Shown: positions 25,256-40,200, counted from the first letter of the stretch. The stretch: DNA of 64,000 nucleotides from Certhia americana (GCA_018697195.1 JAGMWU010000029.1:1098908-1162907); one strand, 5' to 3'. Notes: generated from the letters alone by a model not told the origin. Program-made: numbers and translations.

Positions 25256-28200
25256 CATTATATATCATTATATATATCATAGTTATAGTTACTTTGCTGT
25301 GGAATCTGCAACACTGTGAAGCCCCTCAATGACCACTGATACTACATGATTCAAAGTCCCATTATAAACAGAAAAAAAGTGATTTGGTTCCTCTGAGCTG
25401 TTTGTGCCTCATTTAAATCCCAACCTCTGGGATACCTGGAGAAGCTCAGCATGCAGGAGCAGGGTGTAGGCAGCCTCTGTGAAGTTCTCACAGTCTGTGT
25501 GCAGGTCCCTGAGTTTGTACAGATACCTGAGCAAAGCAAAAGCAATTCCTCGATGTGAAGGACTCCTGCATCCAAGGGAGCACCAAGGGAACAAAGGCTT
25601 TTTCCAGGCTCATGGAGGGACATGGCCTACCTGATGTAAATGTCCTCTCGCTGCTTCTCCTTGTAAAAATTCTGCCAACAACAGAAAAAGTCAAACACTG
25701 GCAATGTTTTAAAAACACTGTAAAAACGTGTAAAGCACGACAGGTTTTACAGAATCATCTCTAGACAAGTAACTCGAGCAGCAGTTTTAGGCACTTCAGG
25801 GATATTTGCTGTCATTTTGGCTGCTCAGGTGGATCCACCCCTGAGACCATCCCTTCATATTGGGGGGGCACCAGCACCTCCAAAAAAGGGAAAAATCAGA
25901 AAAATCACTTGTCTAAAGTTATACAGGCTCTTTGCAGGGGAACAGGGACCCCAACCATCAGCCAGGCATCTTCTCTGCCTGTGCTCCAGATCAGCAAGAT
26001 CAGCCAACAACTTGATTTTGGCCTGTCCGTCTTTTGGTGCTTATAGCTCCAGAGCCTGATTTGGCCACATCATTAACCAAAAAACGGCGTGAGGAATTCA
26101 TTAAAATCCTCCCCTAGATCAAAAATAATTCCACGGGAGTCTAGAAAAGCCCAAGGGAAGGTGTCCCCAGCCCGGGGGAGGTGTCCCCAAGCCCAGGGAA
26201 GGTGTCCCCAGCCCCTACCAGCACATTGACAGTGCAGCTCATGCGGTTCTCCTTGCTCTCGTCATGCATGATGGTCCTGTAGTCCAGCAGGTTCTCCAGA
26301 AGGCTGCTGACCAGCAGGGCAAACACCTCTCCTGAGGCTGACAGGTACTTGTGCTTCCTGCAGTGCTCCAGGAGCCTGCAGGAACACCCGAGGGAACTCA
26401 GCTGTGGCTCCGAGTGGTGGTAAATGGGATTTAGGTGTAAATTACCCAAAAAAATTCAATGCTTCCCTGGATGGATACTCAGTGCTGGACACACACACCT
26501 GAGACATCTAACTCAGGCAGGGCAGGACAGTATTTGTTGTCAAAAAAATTGAGTTTTTGTTGCTAAAAACTCCAATTTTGCTTTAACTTTGAGCCTGCTC
26601 TTCCACTTGCAGTCTCCCTCCCCAGTCTGGCAGCTGATTCTGAATTCCATCTGCAGTTTAGGGCAGTTAGAAGTGCAGAATAAACCCCTCATTTTTGGGC
26701 AATCAGCTCCAGAACACCTGCACAGCACTAAGACCACTGCAGCTGCACCAGGTCCCTGCTCACTGAAATAATTAATGAATTAGGGCTTCTTTGCATTAGA
26801 AAAGCAGCTGAATAAAGTGTGAAAAAAGATATAAAAAGAGCCTCCGGGTGCTTTATAAAACTCACAGTTTCTCCAGCAGGACCTTGTACTGTTCATCCCC
26901 TCGGCCCCCTTCCACTTCCTGGTCCAGCTTGGTGATCAGCTCGTTTTCAAACTGGGAAGGCAAAAAAAAAAACCCCAGTCAGAGAGCAGCTCTCAGGAGC
27001 AGGGGCTGGCACCAGAAATAGCCTGGAGTGCTCCTGACCCTCCCCACCAGCACGTGCTGGGTTTACAGGCCAAGGTCAGGATCTTCTCAGTGCTAGGGCA
27101 GAATAATAACATTGAAAATGCAAAATTACAAGCTTGGAGCAAGGAAATGCAAGTCCTCCCTCTCCCACCCCATGAAGCCATGCTCTGGTGTAATTAAGCA
27201 ACCACATAATCCTAATATTTTCACTGCCCAGCAGTTTTCTGCGAAGTCACTTACAGCCAAGACTCTGTTGTGGGGAATTTATGTTGTTATTGTAAAGGCA
27301 AATAAATAGCTAAAATGACATTTTAGACCCTCTGAGGGTCTCCAAACTGCTTCCCAATTTAGAGGTGAGCATTGACACCTCTGCAAACACAGGGAAGAGT
27401 GAAAAAAGGGGAATTCAGAGATTATCAAAGTCATGGAAAGGCTCAGTCAGGACAGAACTGCAAAGTCCTGAACCCTACAAACCTCAGCGACTTCCCAAGG
27501 GGTTTGGCACAATTTTGGGTGGGGATTCTTTTGTTTTGTTTAAATGCTCTATTTTCCTTCTGCCCTATGGACAATGTGGAATGTCTCTAGTGAAGATAGC
27601 AGTATTGTGCATATATTGCAAATACATTTATTATAGTGTATTTATATATATTGTTTTATATACATATTATTTTATACTCATATGTAATGAATATAAGATT
27701 ATACTATCTATAATACTATATATAGCATTATATTATATATAATAAATATTTTATATAATATTAATATATTATATATAATACACAATATTAAAATATTGTG
27801 CCTTTTTACACATTGTGTATATATATAGATTTCATATTGCATTGCATTTAATACATCTCTATATTTTATTATTATATATATTGATTTAGGGCAAAATATA
27901 TATAATAATATGATTATATTATATATAATCATATATATTGTTTATATATTATATATGGCATCCCTTACCATGTGGAAGTTCCTGTTCCCACTGAAGTTGA
28001 ACTCACACTGCATCATGTCAAAAAAGATGGGAATTGTTGCTTTCCTCAGCTCAGGCTCTGGGACCAGGGTCACCTCCAGGATTGGCCCCACCATTGCTGG
28101 GATGAATTTTATTTTGTGAGGACCTGCAAGAAATTTAAAGTCGAATACATCCAGTGGCAGGATTTGGATTTCCCAATGTTTAAGCTCATTATTCACACAA

Positions 28201-31200
28201 CAAACACTTTACTCAGAATGCGGATTTTATGTGGATATTACTTAAGGAAGAATTAACAGGTTACAGCTCCAAAATTCAGGAATAGCCCAAGGAAAATAAT
28301 TGAGCTGAATTGTAAATCACAAAAAAGGGCTCTTTAAAAAATCCCACTCATCCTTTACATGGCAGAACATCCTTTAGAGGGAATCTAAGAAATTATCTCA
28401 GCAGCTGATGTAAGGAAAAAAATCAGCTTTTCCAAGTTATTCACAGAAAAAAGAGGTTTCTGTGTGCTGAACAGCTGAACTATATTTCCCCACATTAAAC
28501 ACGTGCAGCTTTTATAAGGAAATGAAGGATTTGAAAGCCAGCTTGAGAGCTGGAATAAAGATAATTCTTTGGCTGGAACTCACCCAGGTTATACCACATA
28601 TCTCTGATTTTGAAGCCAATTTCTTTCCTCATGTCCCCATACCTAGAAAAAGTATTAAAAGGAAGAGATGAGAAAGGCTCAAGCACTGAAATGATCCTTG
28701 GAATGTTGTTGAAGAAGTGAATGGCAAAGCCACAAATGACCATGGCTCACTCTGACAGGGGAGTGCAGATTGCTGAGAACAGAATTTCCTGGGAATTAAG
28801 AATTCCTGAAATCTGCAGCCCTGCTGCTGCCAGCAATTCCACCCCACTTTGGTTGGATTTGGTTGTTTTTTCCTAAAGCTTTAACTGTTGACATCAAGGC
28901 AATACGAAAAGATTTAAATATCAGAAAAATGGGACAAATCCTAACAAAAGTCTATGTCAAGACACTCAGAGATATCCAGGAACCTGACTCCAAGGAAATG
29001 AAGAGGTAAAAGCTGCTCAGTGACTAAAAATTGCTGGTTTGGGGCAATGAATGTCTCTGAAAAAAAATAAAAGTAAGATGGGGGACTGAAAAGCTGGAGG
29101 GCTTTTAGGATTCCTCTGGCCTACCTTCCATAAAGGCTGAGGAATTGCATAAGGGAATTTTAGGAGTCATAAAAAGCTTTCCTTTACAGGCCTGCCAGTG
29201 GACAGAATCCTGTCAAGGTGCTAAAACAGTTCAAGATCTGCCTGACCAAACTTGGAACAGCCATAATTTACAGTCCTGACATCTTGTTCTGGTCAGCCCT
29301 TCATCACTCTGCCTTAATCAGCATTTCCATGGCACCTCTTCCCACCCTGGGGCTGTGTGGGGGTGTCTGGAACAGCCCAAACAGAGCTTCCTAACAGCAA
29401 AAAAAAGGGTCTGCAATATGAACTCACTTCTTGATGATTTTGTTGCGTTTGGCCTGGGAGAAAGTCTCCAGCTGGAGGGACTCGTGAGTGAGGAAGGCTA
29501 CTGCCAAGTGGAAATAGTTATTCCAGAGCTGGGGAGAGAATGGAGATTAAAACAGGAGGATACAAAGGAAAAGCAACAACAAGCAGAAAAAATGCTGCCC
29601 AGCCCCAAATGCAGAGCTCCCTCCATGAGGAGGGGACCCATAGTGAGCTACAGCCTGCTAAAAGTGGGATTTAGTTGTTCTAAAGAACAACTAAAGATCC
29701 AAAGAAAATCCAGAAAAAAACGGACAATTACCTGGAGTTCAAAATTAGTTTGGTCCAGGAAGAAGTGGTTGAGGACAGAGGTGAATTGGTTCACTGCTCG
29801 AAGGAAAACCCTAAAGAGATAAAAACATCAAATAAAGGTGATCTTGTAAACAAAATAAACGACATTGCAGCTCTGGGTTTACAGCTCCTATGTGTAAGCT
29901 CAGGAGACAGCAACAGATGCTCCCAAAAAAGGCAGGAATTCCTCTAAATTAGGGAACATTGAGGCAAAGTTATCCCTTGGTTTAACAGCCTCAAGTTGCA
30001 TTGGGGAAGCTCAGGTTGGATATCAGGGAAAATTTCCTCTCTGGAAGAGTGGTTAGGCGTTGTCCAGTTCTGGCTTTAGGCTTTCCATGTGATTCCCCCA
30101 GAAGTGAGACCAGAAAGGCTTCTCTGGTTTCAGAGCTGTAAAAAAGACCCCAGGGTTTGATTACATTCTTCTGGCAGGAGAGAGATTTCCAGTTCCACCA
30201 GTGGAAACAACTAGGAATTAAAACTGGCTGAAATCTGCTTTATACCAACCTGAAGTGGTTGAAGAAAATAAACCTCCCTGTGTGAGTCTCCCTCCTATCA
30301 GGGCCAGGGAGGCTCCAAGGCCAGACTTAACTCAGACTTAACCCTGTACCTGCTCTGCATCATGTTCATGACCATCCAGTCAGCTGCATACACATTCTTC
30401 CCAATCAGATCCTTGAACATAATGAATGTTTCCATCAGGAAGTCCTGAAAAATAATGTATTGGAAAAATAAAGCCCATCAGATTGCATGTGGTGGTTTTG
30501 TGTCCATGGAATTACAGGGAGACAATGCCGTGACCTCATGAAATGTAAATGTTTTGGATTACATTGATTAATGTAATCAATCCACACTGATTGGCAATCA
30601 GTGCCCTGCCCCGCCTAAGAGGGGTCTCTCATTGTGTGGGTACAGCCCAATAATGAAATTGTTCCTGACATCTCATCCATCCACTTGCACAAGGAGAAAT
30701 AATCGCACAGAATGTTGGTTTGTTTAATTAAATCCATCTTTGCTGTTTTGCATTAAGCTGTGCTGGTGGGAGTCCTGTGAATGAGCAAAACCAATATTGC
30801 AGGGCTCGTTCCCAAATCTCTGAGTGGTGACAATGCAATAGAATGCTCTAGAAAGCCTGAAATTGCAATGTTTTTTCACTCGCTAATTAGTTAAATCTTT
30901 CCTGGTCTAGTTAAAGGACCATTAAGAAGAGGCAGTGAATACAACATCAGAGATGTGATTTAGAATTATTCTACGCTATTGTAGAAAAGACACTTTTTGC
31001 ACAAACAATCTCTAAACAACACTTCAGACTTGGAAAAAACAAGGCTGAATTGCAGAAGGAGGAAACAAAAAAGGAAAACAAACAGAGAGGAGCAAAAGAA
31101 GGGCATATGAGGAATAGTGATCTCCTCCTTGTGGTCTCTGCAGATACAAAAGCCACTCTGAGCTCTTAAATCAATTCTATTCTCTGCAGCAGCACATTAA

Positions 31201-34200
31201 TATTCAAAAATGAAAGGGACACAAAGAAGGTCACAGGGGAAGCCATCCCCTTGAAATGATCACCAGCAAAAAAATCTGTTGAGCTGAACAACTGGGGCTG
31301 AAGAATTGGCAAGATATTGATGGAGAAATGGAGCACTTGGTGCTGCCTCAGGAAAAATCCTTTTGGCATTATTAAATCAAGAGCCTGACGGAGATGGCTG
31401 GACTTGACATGGTCACCTTGTAGATAAGAATTAACTCCTAGAAGTGCTAAACTAACCAGGGAATGATGCCAAGCTAGGGCTGGAAATAACCAGCACAAAC
31501 AAACCCAATAATGAACAACAAAAATAAAAGCAGTTATTGCAATAAAACAAAACCTTCTGTTGTCATTAACAACTCCCACACCACTACAAAGGTAGGTTTG
31601 CTACTGTAGATTTAAATGTGTATAAAAATCAGATTAGAAATTGTTATTTTCCATAACTGTCCTGGAAATCTCACTGAACAGTTCCAGAGTTCCTGAATCT
31701 GCTTGATTTTGGCTTTTTTTTTCTTCCTTTCTTCCCAACAAATCACTTGGGCAAGGTAAAGGCTTGCCTAAACCCACACGAAGCCTGAGTGACCTGTAGA
31801 TGGCTGTGTTGCTCCACGCTGCTCAACAGCTGATTTTGCAAGTGATTTTCTGTGAAATTCTGTCATTCCAACTGCACAGGGAAAAAAGAGATCACCTTGG
31901 CTCCCTGAACTGAATTACAAACCTTCTGGTGGGTTTTGGTACAGGAAACACACAACTCCAGGCCCTTCCCCAGCTGGTATTTCAATAAACAGCCACTTCC
32001 TAATTGCAAAATAAGGAATAAAGGGACAAAAAAGCTCCAACAGTTTTTGTGTTGTGCACCAGTCTTGCTAAAATACTAGTTTGGGCCACTTTGGAGAGTT
32101 TGGGGGAAAATCTGCTGATTTTAAGCAGAAAACCCCCTCAGAAATGTAATGTTTCACCTGGTTTCATACCCAGAGTTTTTGGGGATGTGAATTTTTAACA
32201 TTTTGGGAACTTTCTACATTGCTGCCACTAAAGCAAGATTCAAGCATTAATTAAACTTCAGAGGAGGTGAAAGAATTAGATGAAAGAGAACATGGAGAGT
32301 GAGAACCAGGCAAGGGGAAATGCTTTTCCTTTCCATCTTCATTCCCTCTTCTGGTTCCTGACTCAAATCAAACATTTTTTACCCATTAAAAATGTTTTTC
32401 CTTAATGCCACAAATGCTGCTCTTGGGCTATGCTGAGGCAGCAATCCCCCCAATGCCCAGCAAGGGTGACATGAATAAATTCCCAGAAATTGTGGCACCA
32501 GGAGCCACTGCTGAGGGTTTGATGACCCCAAAATCAGCATAGAAATGACCCTGCAGAGCAGAGTGTGGTGATGCTCGGTGGGCTGAGGTCATTCCTCAGC
32601 CAGGCTGACTTACAGTGATGTCCTGCCTGGTTTTGAAAGTGTTGATGTAATGGCTGTAATGGAAATCATCCATCTGCCTCAGGATGGCTGTCATGCAGGC
32701 CACAAAAATACCCTGGAATGGGAAAGACACAAAATACTGGGTTATTTTCCTGGGTTAAGCACTGTAACCACTGTAAATTCTAAGTGTGGCACGTCAGTGC
32801 GATCCTAATCAAATATCACTGATCAGAATCCTCCTTATCTATGTCCAGACCTCAGCCTGAGACTCTTTGGTCCTCTAAACCAGTCAAGAGTTCCTACAAT
32901 TCAAGCTTGAAATCTGGGTATTGCTTTCTTTCTCCCCATGGATCACAAGAGAAGCACATCCTCCAAACACAGAATTTTATTTCATATATATATTGATCCA
33001 CTCCATCAGATCTGAAAGGTCTTTTCTAAGCTGACTCTCTGATTTTCAGATCTAGCAGGGCCAGCTGCAATTCTCACGGGTGGCACATTAAAGAGATCCC
33101 AGACTTATCAAAAATCAGGTAAATCCCCAGCTCCTGGCTTTCCCATCTTTCTGTACATGAAATCCAGGGCAAATTAAAACACCCTAGCTGCCTCCACCCA
33201 GCTCCCACACAGGGGTCAGAAATGCCCTGAGGGGTCTCATCCCTCAGCATTTCATCCTATCGAGACCAGATGACAAAACACAGCAAAGATCCTGTGTTAG
33301 GCACTTCACTAACACAAAATTCTGTGCACAGCAGCCCAAAGGAAATGAAATCACCCCCAGTGACTCAGCTCAAACTGGAGTAGGATAACCTGAATCCTAA
33401 TCCTCAGATAAACACCAGGAGCCATGGCTGAGTGACACAAAAGCCACTGCAGGGAAGTGAGAGATGAATTCATCAGGCACTACTGCCCACTGAGAGCTCT
33501 CAGGGGAATGAACCCCACTGCTAAAGGGGGCTGGGGTCAGAGGGGAGGCAGGGAAGGGCTCCCAGAGGAATGAACCCCACTGCTAAAGGGGGCTGGGGTC
33601 AGAGGGGAGGCAGGGAAGGGCTCCCAGGGGAATGGACCCCTCTGTTAAAGGTGCTGCAGAATGAATCCCTCTGTTAAAGGTTCTGGGGAAGCAGGGATGT
33701 AGGGAAAGGGCTGCCAGGGGAATGAATCCCTCTGTTAAAGGTGCCCTGGGGAAGCAGGGGTGCTGGGGAAGGACTCTCACGATGTGCGGGGACTGGCGGC
33801 TCATCCCGATCACCGTGCGGTTGATCCGGCGCAGCAGCCGCTCCATCATCAGCTGGATGTGCAGAGCAGTGGCACCCTGGGGACAGCCAGCAAGGGACAT
33901 TGGAGACGGTTCCTCAGGCACAGCCTTCCAGGGGCAGCTCCCTGTGTGGGAAGACTGCCCTGGCAGTGCTTAATTGTCATTAAGGGAGGCAGAAGAAAGA
34001 GATATAAGTGCACGAGTGATCGATGCAAACACTCTGGGATTCACTTGGTGGAGAATTCCCTAAATGGATCTGTCCCAGCTTCATTGGGCTTTGATTTGTT
34101 TTCTCTGAACAGTTCAAACCACTCTGTTCACAGCCACTCAGAACAATTCCCATGGCCAGAGGGGGAAGTGCATTTTTCTGGCTGAACAGTTGTCCCTATT

Positions 34201-37200
34201 CCATAACAGAGAGAACAAGCAACCTCCTCATTTTTATACCATATAATACTCATTTGACTTGCTCCAGACTACTGAACAAGCCACCAAAGCAGCTGGGATG
34301 ATATTTTGGTCCCTAGAAAAGGAAGTAAATGCTTCTAGTAGTGATAACAACTAATTCAACCTTTCCTGGCTCCTTTTCAGACAGCCACTACAAAGAACTG
34401 CATGGCAAGGCATCACAATTTCTATAAATATCACAATTCTGACTCATTAAAGCCTAAGTTGAGGATGTTTCTTTACTGCAACTTCTCAGAAGAAGAACTG
34501 AGCTGAACTGGCACCCCTGAGAGCTCATGCTCACCACATCTTTGCGGTCCAGGACCTCCAGAACACTGCTCAGGAGCTGGGAGCTGGCCTCATGGTCGGG
34601 CTTGCTGGAGTTGTCATCCAGCTGCCCACTCAGCTGATCGATGAGCAAGGGCAGGAGGGCATCTCTGCAATCTGCAAAGTGACACAGGGACAGAGCAGAG
34701 CCTCAGCATGCCGTGGACATGGGCACTTCACAGAAGTGTCCTTCTCCTAATTCCAGCTGGGACACCAGAACTTGCTTTAAGCCACTGGAGTTACAAGAAA
34801 CAGACTGGAGAGAGTCATAAACAATCTGTAATTTGAATCATGGAATCCCAGAATGGGTTGGGAGGGACCAAAAAGACCTTCTCATCCCATCCCTGCCCTG
34901 GGCAGGGACACCTTCCACTATCCTAGGAGGCTCCAAGTCCCTGGCCTTGGACACTTCCAATGATCCAGGGGCAGCCACATCTTCTCAGGGAATTCCATCC
35001 CAGCCCTTGCTCACCCTCACAGGGAGGAATTCCTTCCCAATATCCCATCTAACCCCACCCTTTCATTTATAAATTCTGTATATTCCATCAAAGAGCACAC
35101 TCACCTTCTCCCTCCTTCTAAATCACCACGCTGCATCAGAATCCTACATATTGGGCATTGCATAGACTGAACAGCAAAAAACTATTTCAGTTCTTCCATG
35201 GCAAGGAATGTTTCTAGAGTTGGATTCAGTGGTGGACTGCCCCGATGACTGAGAGGGGAACTTGTTTTGAAGGGTGTGCGGCCCCTGGCAAACCCAGATC
35301 CTTCCAAGTGCCACTCACCAGCCTGCTTGAACAGGTCACTCTCCACGATCTTGGTCAGGCAGTTCAGTTTCTGCCGGACCAGCTGGTTGTCAGGGATGCT
35401 CTGGATGAACTTGCTGAAGAGTACACTGTGTGTAACCCAGAGGGAGCAGAGAGTAAGCATCCCCACCCAGCATCAGCCCATCCATCCCACATGGACAATG
35501 CCCTGCATCTGGGCCAGACATGGAATCACAGGATCCCAGATTGGGCTGGGTTGGAAGGGACTTAAAGCTCATCAACTTTACCACCTGCCATGGGCAGGGA
35601 CAGCTCCCACTGTCCCAGGATACTCCAACTTGGCCTTGCCCACTTCGAGGGATGGGACAGCCACAACTTCTCTGGGAATTCTATCCAACAGGCAAATGAC
35701 TACAGAGCCCTGATTTGTTTTCAAGAAACTTAGCACAGGACTTTAAGTAAAACCGAGCAGTGTTCAGGAACTACAGGCGTAAATCTCTTTAAATGAAGCT
35801 TATATTCCAGGACACACCAGGTCTATCAAAACCCTTATGAACAGTCACTGCTCTGTCCCTCCAGTGCCAGCACAGGATAATCACACTGTCACACCCAGGG
35901 ACAGCAAGAGTTTGGAAAGACTCATTTTGAACCGACTCAGCCCGCTGGTGAAACTTGGAACATCCACAGCAGCAAAGGCACATCCTCGTCCCAGATGCCC
36001 CTTTCATCAGGAGTGATGATTCATGGACATTTGCTGCTTCCCAGCAAATCACTTGTGTCAGGACAAGGAGACAGGGCTGGACAGCTCTGGGCAAAGCTCT
36101 GAGCACCAAAACCAGGAACCCACAGGGCTGAGAATTTCCTGGATAAACACTACTTTTGGTTTCCCAGCTAAGGCTCTGCCTTTGCCACACTTTTCAGGAG
36201 CATTCACCAAGAACTGGTGGAAACTTGCACAAGATTTCAACACTTCACTGCCCTCAGATTTTGCTTTTCAGTAAAATCTCAAGGTGCCTGGAAGGATCCC
36301 AGAATCCTGGAATGATTTAGGTAGGAAGGGACCCTAAAATCATCCAGCTCCACCCCTGCCATGGGCAGGGACACCTCCCACTATCCCAGGTCACTCCAAG
36401 CCCCATCCAACCTGGGCTTGGATACTCCCAGGCAGGGAATCCTTTGAACTCCACTGACTTCCTTTAAAGCCCTGCAAGCACTTCCTTGAGTCCATGCTCC
36501 ATCAGATCATAATCAGAGTGGCTGTTTTTAGCCAAGTTTCCAAAATTCTTCCTACCAGATGAGCTGGGTTTAGAGGACAAACAAACTTAATACCTGAGCT
36601 CAACAGGGTCAAATACCAGTTTGACATCATTTATGATGCTTGGCAAATACTTCAAAGCTGCCCCCTGAAAGAAATAAAAAACCAAGGACATAAAATGTAC
36701 ATGGGAAATCCAGTTTTTGTCAAAAGCAAATATGGGGACAACTGCAGAGAACTGGTTTAAAATCAAATTTATGCATCCACAGAGACTCCAGTCACCCTAG
36801 ATCTGTAGTGCAGAGTGGGAAAGGTGGAAGAGAAGGGATTCATGGATAATTCCTTCCTTTTTCTGGTCCAGCCCCTTCCCAACTGCACTAATTGATCAAA
36901 TTAAAGATTTTTACTTTTTCCTGCAAATTACACTCACCTTGATCTTGACAGCCTCCTCCAGGGGCCGGTCCATGAGGATGTTGAAGGAGAGGAACAGCTG
37001 GCGAATTGCATCATTGAATTCATTCCCATCCTCACTTTTCCCATAAACACTGCAAAGAACAGGGCCAGTCACACATGGAAATCTAGCAGCTGAAATAGGA
37101 TTTCATCCTGTGGAACAATTTTAATGCCATCTCCTTCTACAAAGACATGGGGGTAAAAACGGAATTGGAGATTTTGCAGTAGTTGCCTGCTGGAATATGT

Positions 37201-40200
37201 TATAGAGGAAAAACTGCACTTTTTAGGCTACTACTGCAGCAAATTCTGCTTGGGCTTCAAGTATTAAACAGGAAAAAAAAAATCCAGGATGGACATGAAT
37301 AAAGGGTTTAAAACCCTTACTGTGAATCTCTGGAAAGATGTTTTCAAGCTGCAATGAAACCACTGTCATTGATTTTGCACCAGCTGGAGAATGTGTCATC
37401 CCTCACCTCACCAATGATTTAAGTATCTGTGTATTTGTTTCTTAAAAGTTTCTGAAAATTAGCAGGAAATTCCATGTTTTACTTTATAAAAATAAATACC
37501 GGGTTCCTTTTCAGCTCTACCGTGTGCTGCTTGTTGCATGTTAGGGGGGACTAGCAGGTTTTTCTCCCTTGTAATCTGGTATTTTAATTTTTGATCAATT
37601 TATTTGTTCCAGCCACAGACAAAGGGCATACAGATCCTCTTAATCAGTCAGTGACAGAGCATCTGGTGAAGAATAGCCCCTTTAGTGATATTTATTAGAA
37701 GGAACTCCAGTGGGTTTCCCAGAGGAGGCCCAGGGATGGAAGGGCTGGACCTACCTCAGGTACAACACCCGTGACTGCACAATGAATCTGAACAGGTATT
37801 TCAGGGCTTTCAGGGCTGCAAAGAGCAGCTCTGTCTTGCTGGAGTCCTCAGCATTCCCCACGTAGCAGTTCAGGACTTTGGTGAGTTTCCTTTGCAAATA
37901 AAACAAAAGGGGGAACCAATATAGGCACAACTCAGTTCCTGTGCAAGTCCAGCTTCCTTATCCCAGAGAGGAACTGCAAGCCCATAAACACCACAGATCT
38001 CCTCCTCACAGCCCACTTCTTCCTGAAAACTTGGGCTAAAAGTCTACAGATGTCACCCTCTTGCTCTGCTTTTCTTTTGCCCTAAAAGGAGCTGTCCAGG
38101 AAGCTACAAAACCCATTCCCAGGGGAAGGGACTGAGGTCTTCTCCCTGTGTGGGAATTCCCATGCGTGGAGCAGGAGGAGGAAAGGAAATCATGTGGAAG
38201 CAGTGATTGTATGGCAGGGCAGGGAAGGAGGCATTCCAGGAGAAGGGGACTTCACATTGTGTTTCATTTAGGGTGACAGCCAGGAATTCATGTGGATCAG
38301 TAAAATTAAAGAGGAGATTTTTAGAGAGGAAAAGCAATTGGTTTCTGATTTTGCCCTCCCTATTTGCCTCAGTTTTAACTTTTCACTTTTGCTACCATAA
38401 AGGTGATGACCTTTGGCTGAGGGGTGCTTGATCAAGGGACTGGAAAGCCAAGATCTATGACAGAAGTGTCTTTTCTTTCTATGACAGAAGTGTCTTTTCT
38501 NNNNNNNNNNTCTATGACAGAAGTGTCTTTTCTTTCTATGACAGAAGTGTCTTTTCTGTCTGTTTTGACAGAAAAAAATCTCACAACAGAATTTTTTGCA
38601 GAGCAAAAAGAACAATAAGAAGGATTCCTTCTCTCCTGAATGCAGAGAAGGGATGGAATGCTTCTCTCTGCTGCCTTTATCACATTAACATCATCAAAAA
38701 TTACCTAATCAAATACATCACCAAGAGCTGATCTCATCCCCAAAGCTCTCAGTGACACTGCTGGGTGACACCCGAGGTTTGGGACCAATACTCACACATA
38801 GGCCAGGGTTGCACTGAAGTGTTTGTAAATGTAAGTCTCAAGCACAGTGTTGAAATGCTGGAACTTGATGTCTCCAATCAAAGAAATAATAAATACCTGC
38901 CAAAAATCCAGAAGGAAACATATGCACAGAACTGCACAGTAACTCGAATACAAAAGACTCTAATTCCATTTATTTTGCTAGGTTATAACTTTTGTTTTAC
39001 CAACAGCATTAATGCTACAAAGTGTTATTCATATTCTAACAGTCATCAAATACTGAGTGCAATTTATGGCACTTTTCACTGTGGCTACTAAAATCCTGAT
39101 GTGTATTTCTGTCCTAGCTCCTGAAAAAGCCTTGAATATGTTTAAATGTCATTTATTTCTAGAGCTAAATACCAATTGCTCGTTGGAATCACCAGGAACA
39201 GACTGGAAATGTGGTTGAAAACGAATTCTGAACCTATAGAAGATTCACTCACCAGGGCATCAAACACCAGGAAATCATAGGTTTCATTTTCTGACATTTC
39301 CATCATGATATTGAAAAGTGCATCGAGGGTGTCTGGCAAAAACTAGAGAGGAAAAGGAACAGTAAAAAGGTGGGGAAAGGAAACGGCTTCTGGCATCCTG
39401 CACAGGAGCATGGGTTGGATCATTCCTGCCCTTCCATCCCAGATGAACTGGAAAGCCTGTCCATGAGAAGACATCTAAAAAGGGAACACAGCCCTGTGTT
39501 TATGCACATGATTGCCATGATCATCTCTATAGTAAGGAAGATCTTTTCTTCTCAGCTCTGAATGGTCCCATTTTGCTGTTCTATTGCCTTTTCATCTCAC
39601 AGGATAAAAATCCTGACCTCTCCAAACCAGCCTGGTCCTGTCCCAAGGCAGGACACTGCACTCAGCCTGTCTGCAGTGACACAGCATTAACTTCATGTTC
39701 AGATGCTCCATAAAACCTTGACCTTGCAAAATCACAGCACATTCACTCTTGGGACTCCTCTCTGCAGGTAAGACTTCCTCCTAAATCCTTCAGCAGACCC
39801 CGTTCCCACATTTTCTGTAGGAATTCTCCCCATTTCAGGTCCACTCCCCACAGTATTCTACGACATCTCCGGGCTGTCTCTGCTCCTATATTCACAGCAA
39901 GTCCCTCCTCATTCACAAAGGAGTTTAAGTTAGGCTTTGGATGTGTCTCTTATTTCATGAGGATAAAGGGGAAAATAAAGTTACCACCCTCTCCCTGATC
40001 CCTGTAATATTTAACTTCTGTAATTTTGGTGAATTCCACTAATGAGAGGTGGAGCACAGGTTCCCAGAGCAGCTATCCCTGGAAGTTTCCAAGGCCAGGC
40101 TGGAGCAAGCTGAGACAGTGAAAGGTGTCCCTGCCCATGGCAGGGGGTGGAAAAAGCTGATCTTAAGGTCCCTTCCAAGCCAAACCATTCCATGATTTGA

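Noticed and set aside
24820..25435. Intron 37 as a second U12 intron (donor GTATCC)
   Set aside because: Only the first six bases fit, and the acceptor side has an ordinary pyrimidine tract with no TTCCTTAAC-like branch element.
33483..33770. CRISPR-like regular repeats
   Set aside because: Units are contiguous without unique spacers, in a vertebrate intron; it is a minisatellite. The same holds for the other arrays.
38268..38618. Open frames with MTEVSFLS or RKDTSVIE repeats
   Set aside because: They translate the 24-bp intronic tandem repeat through the N gap; not a gene.
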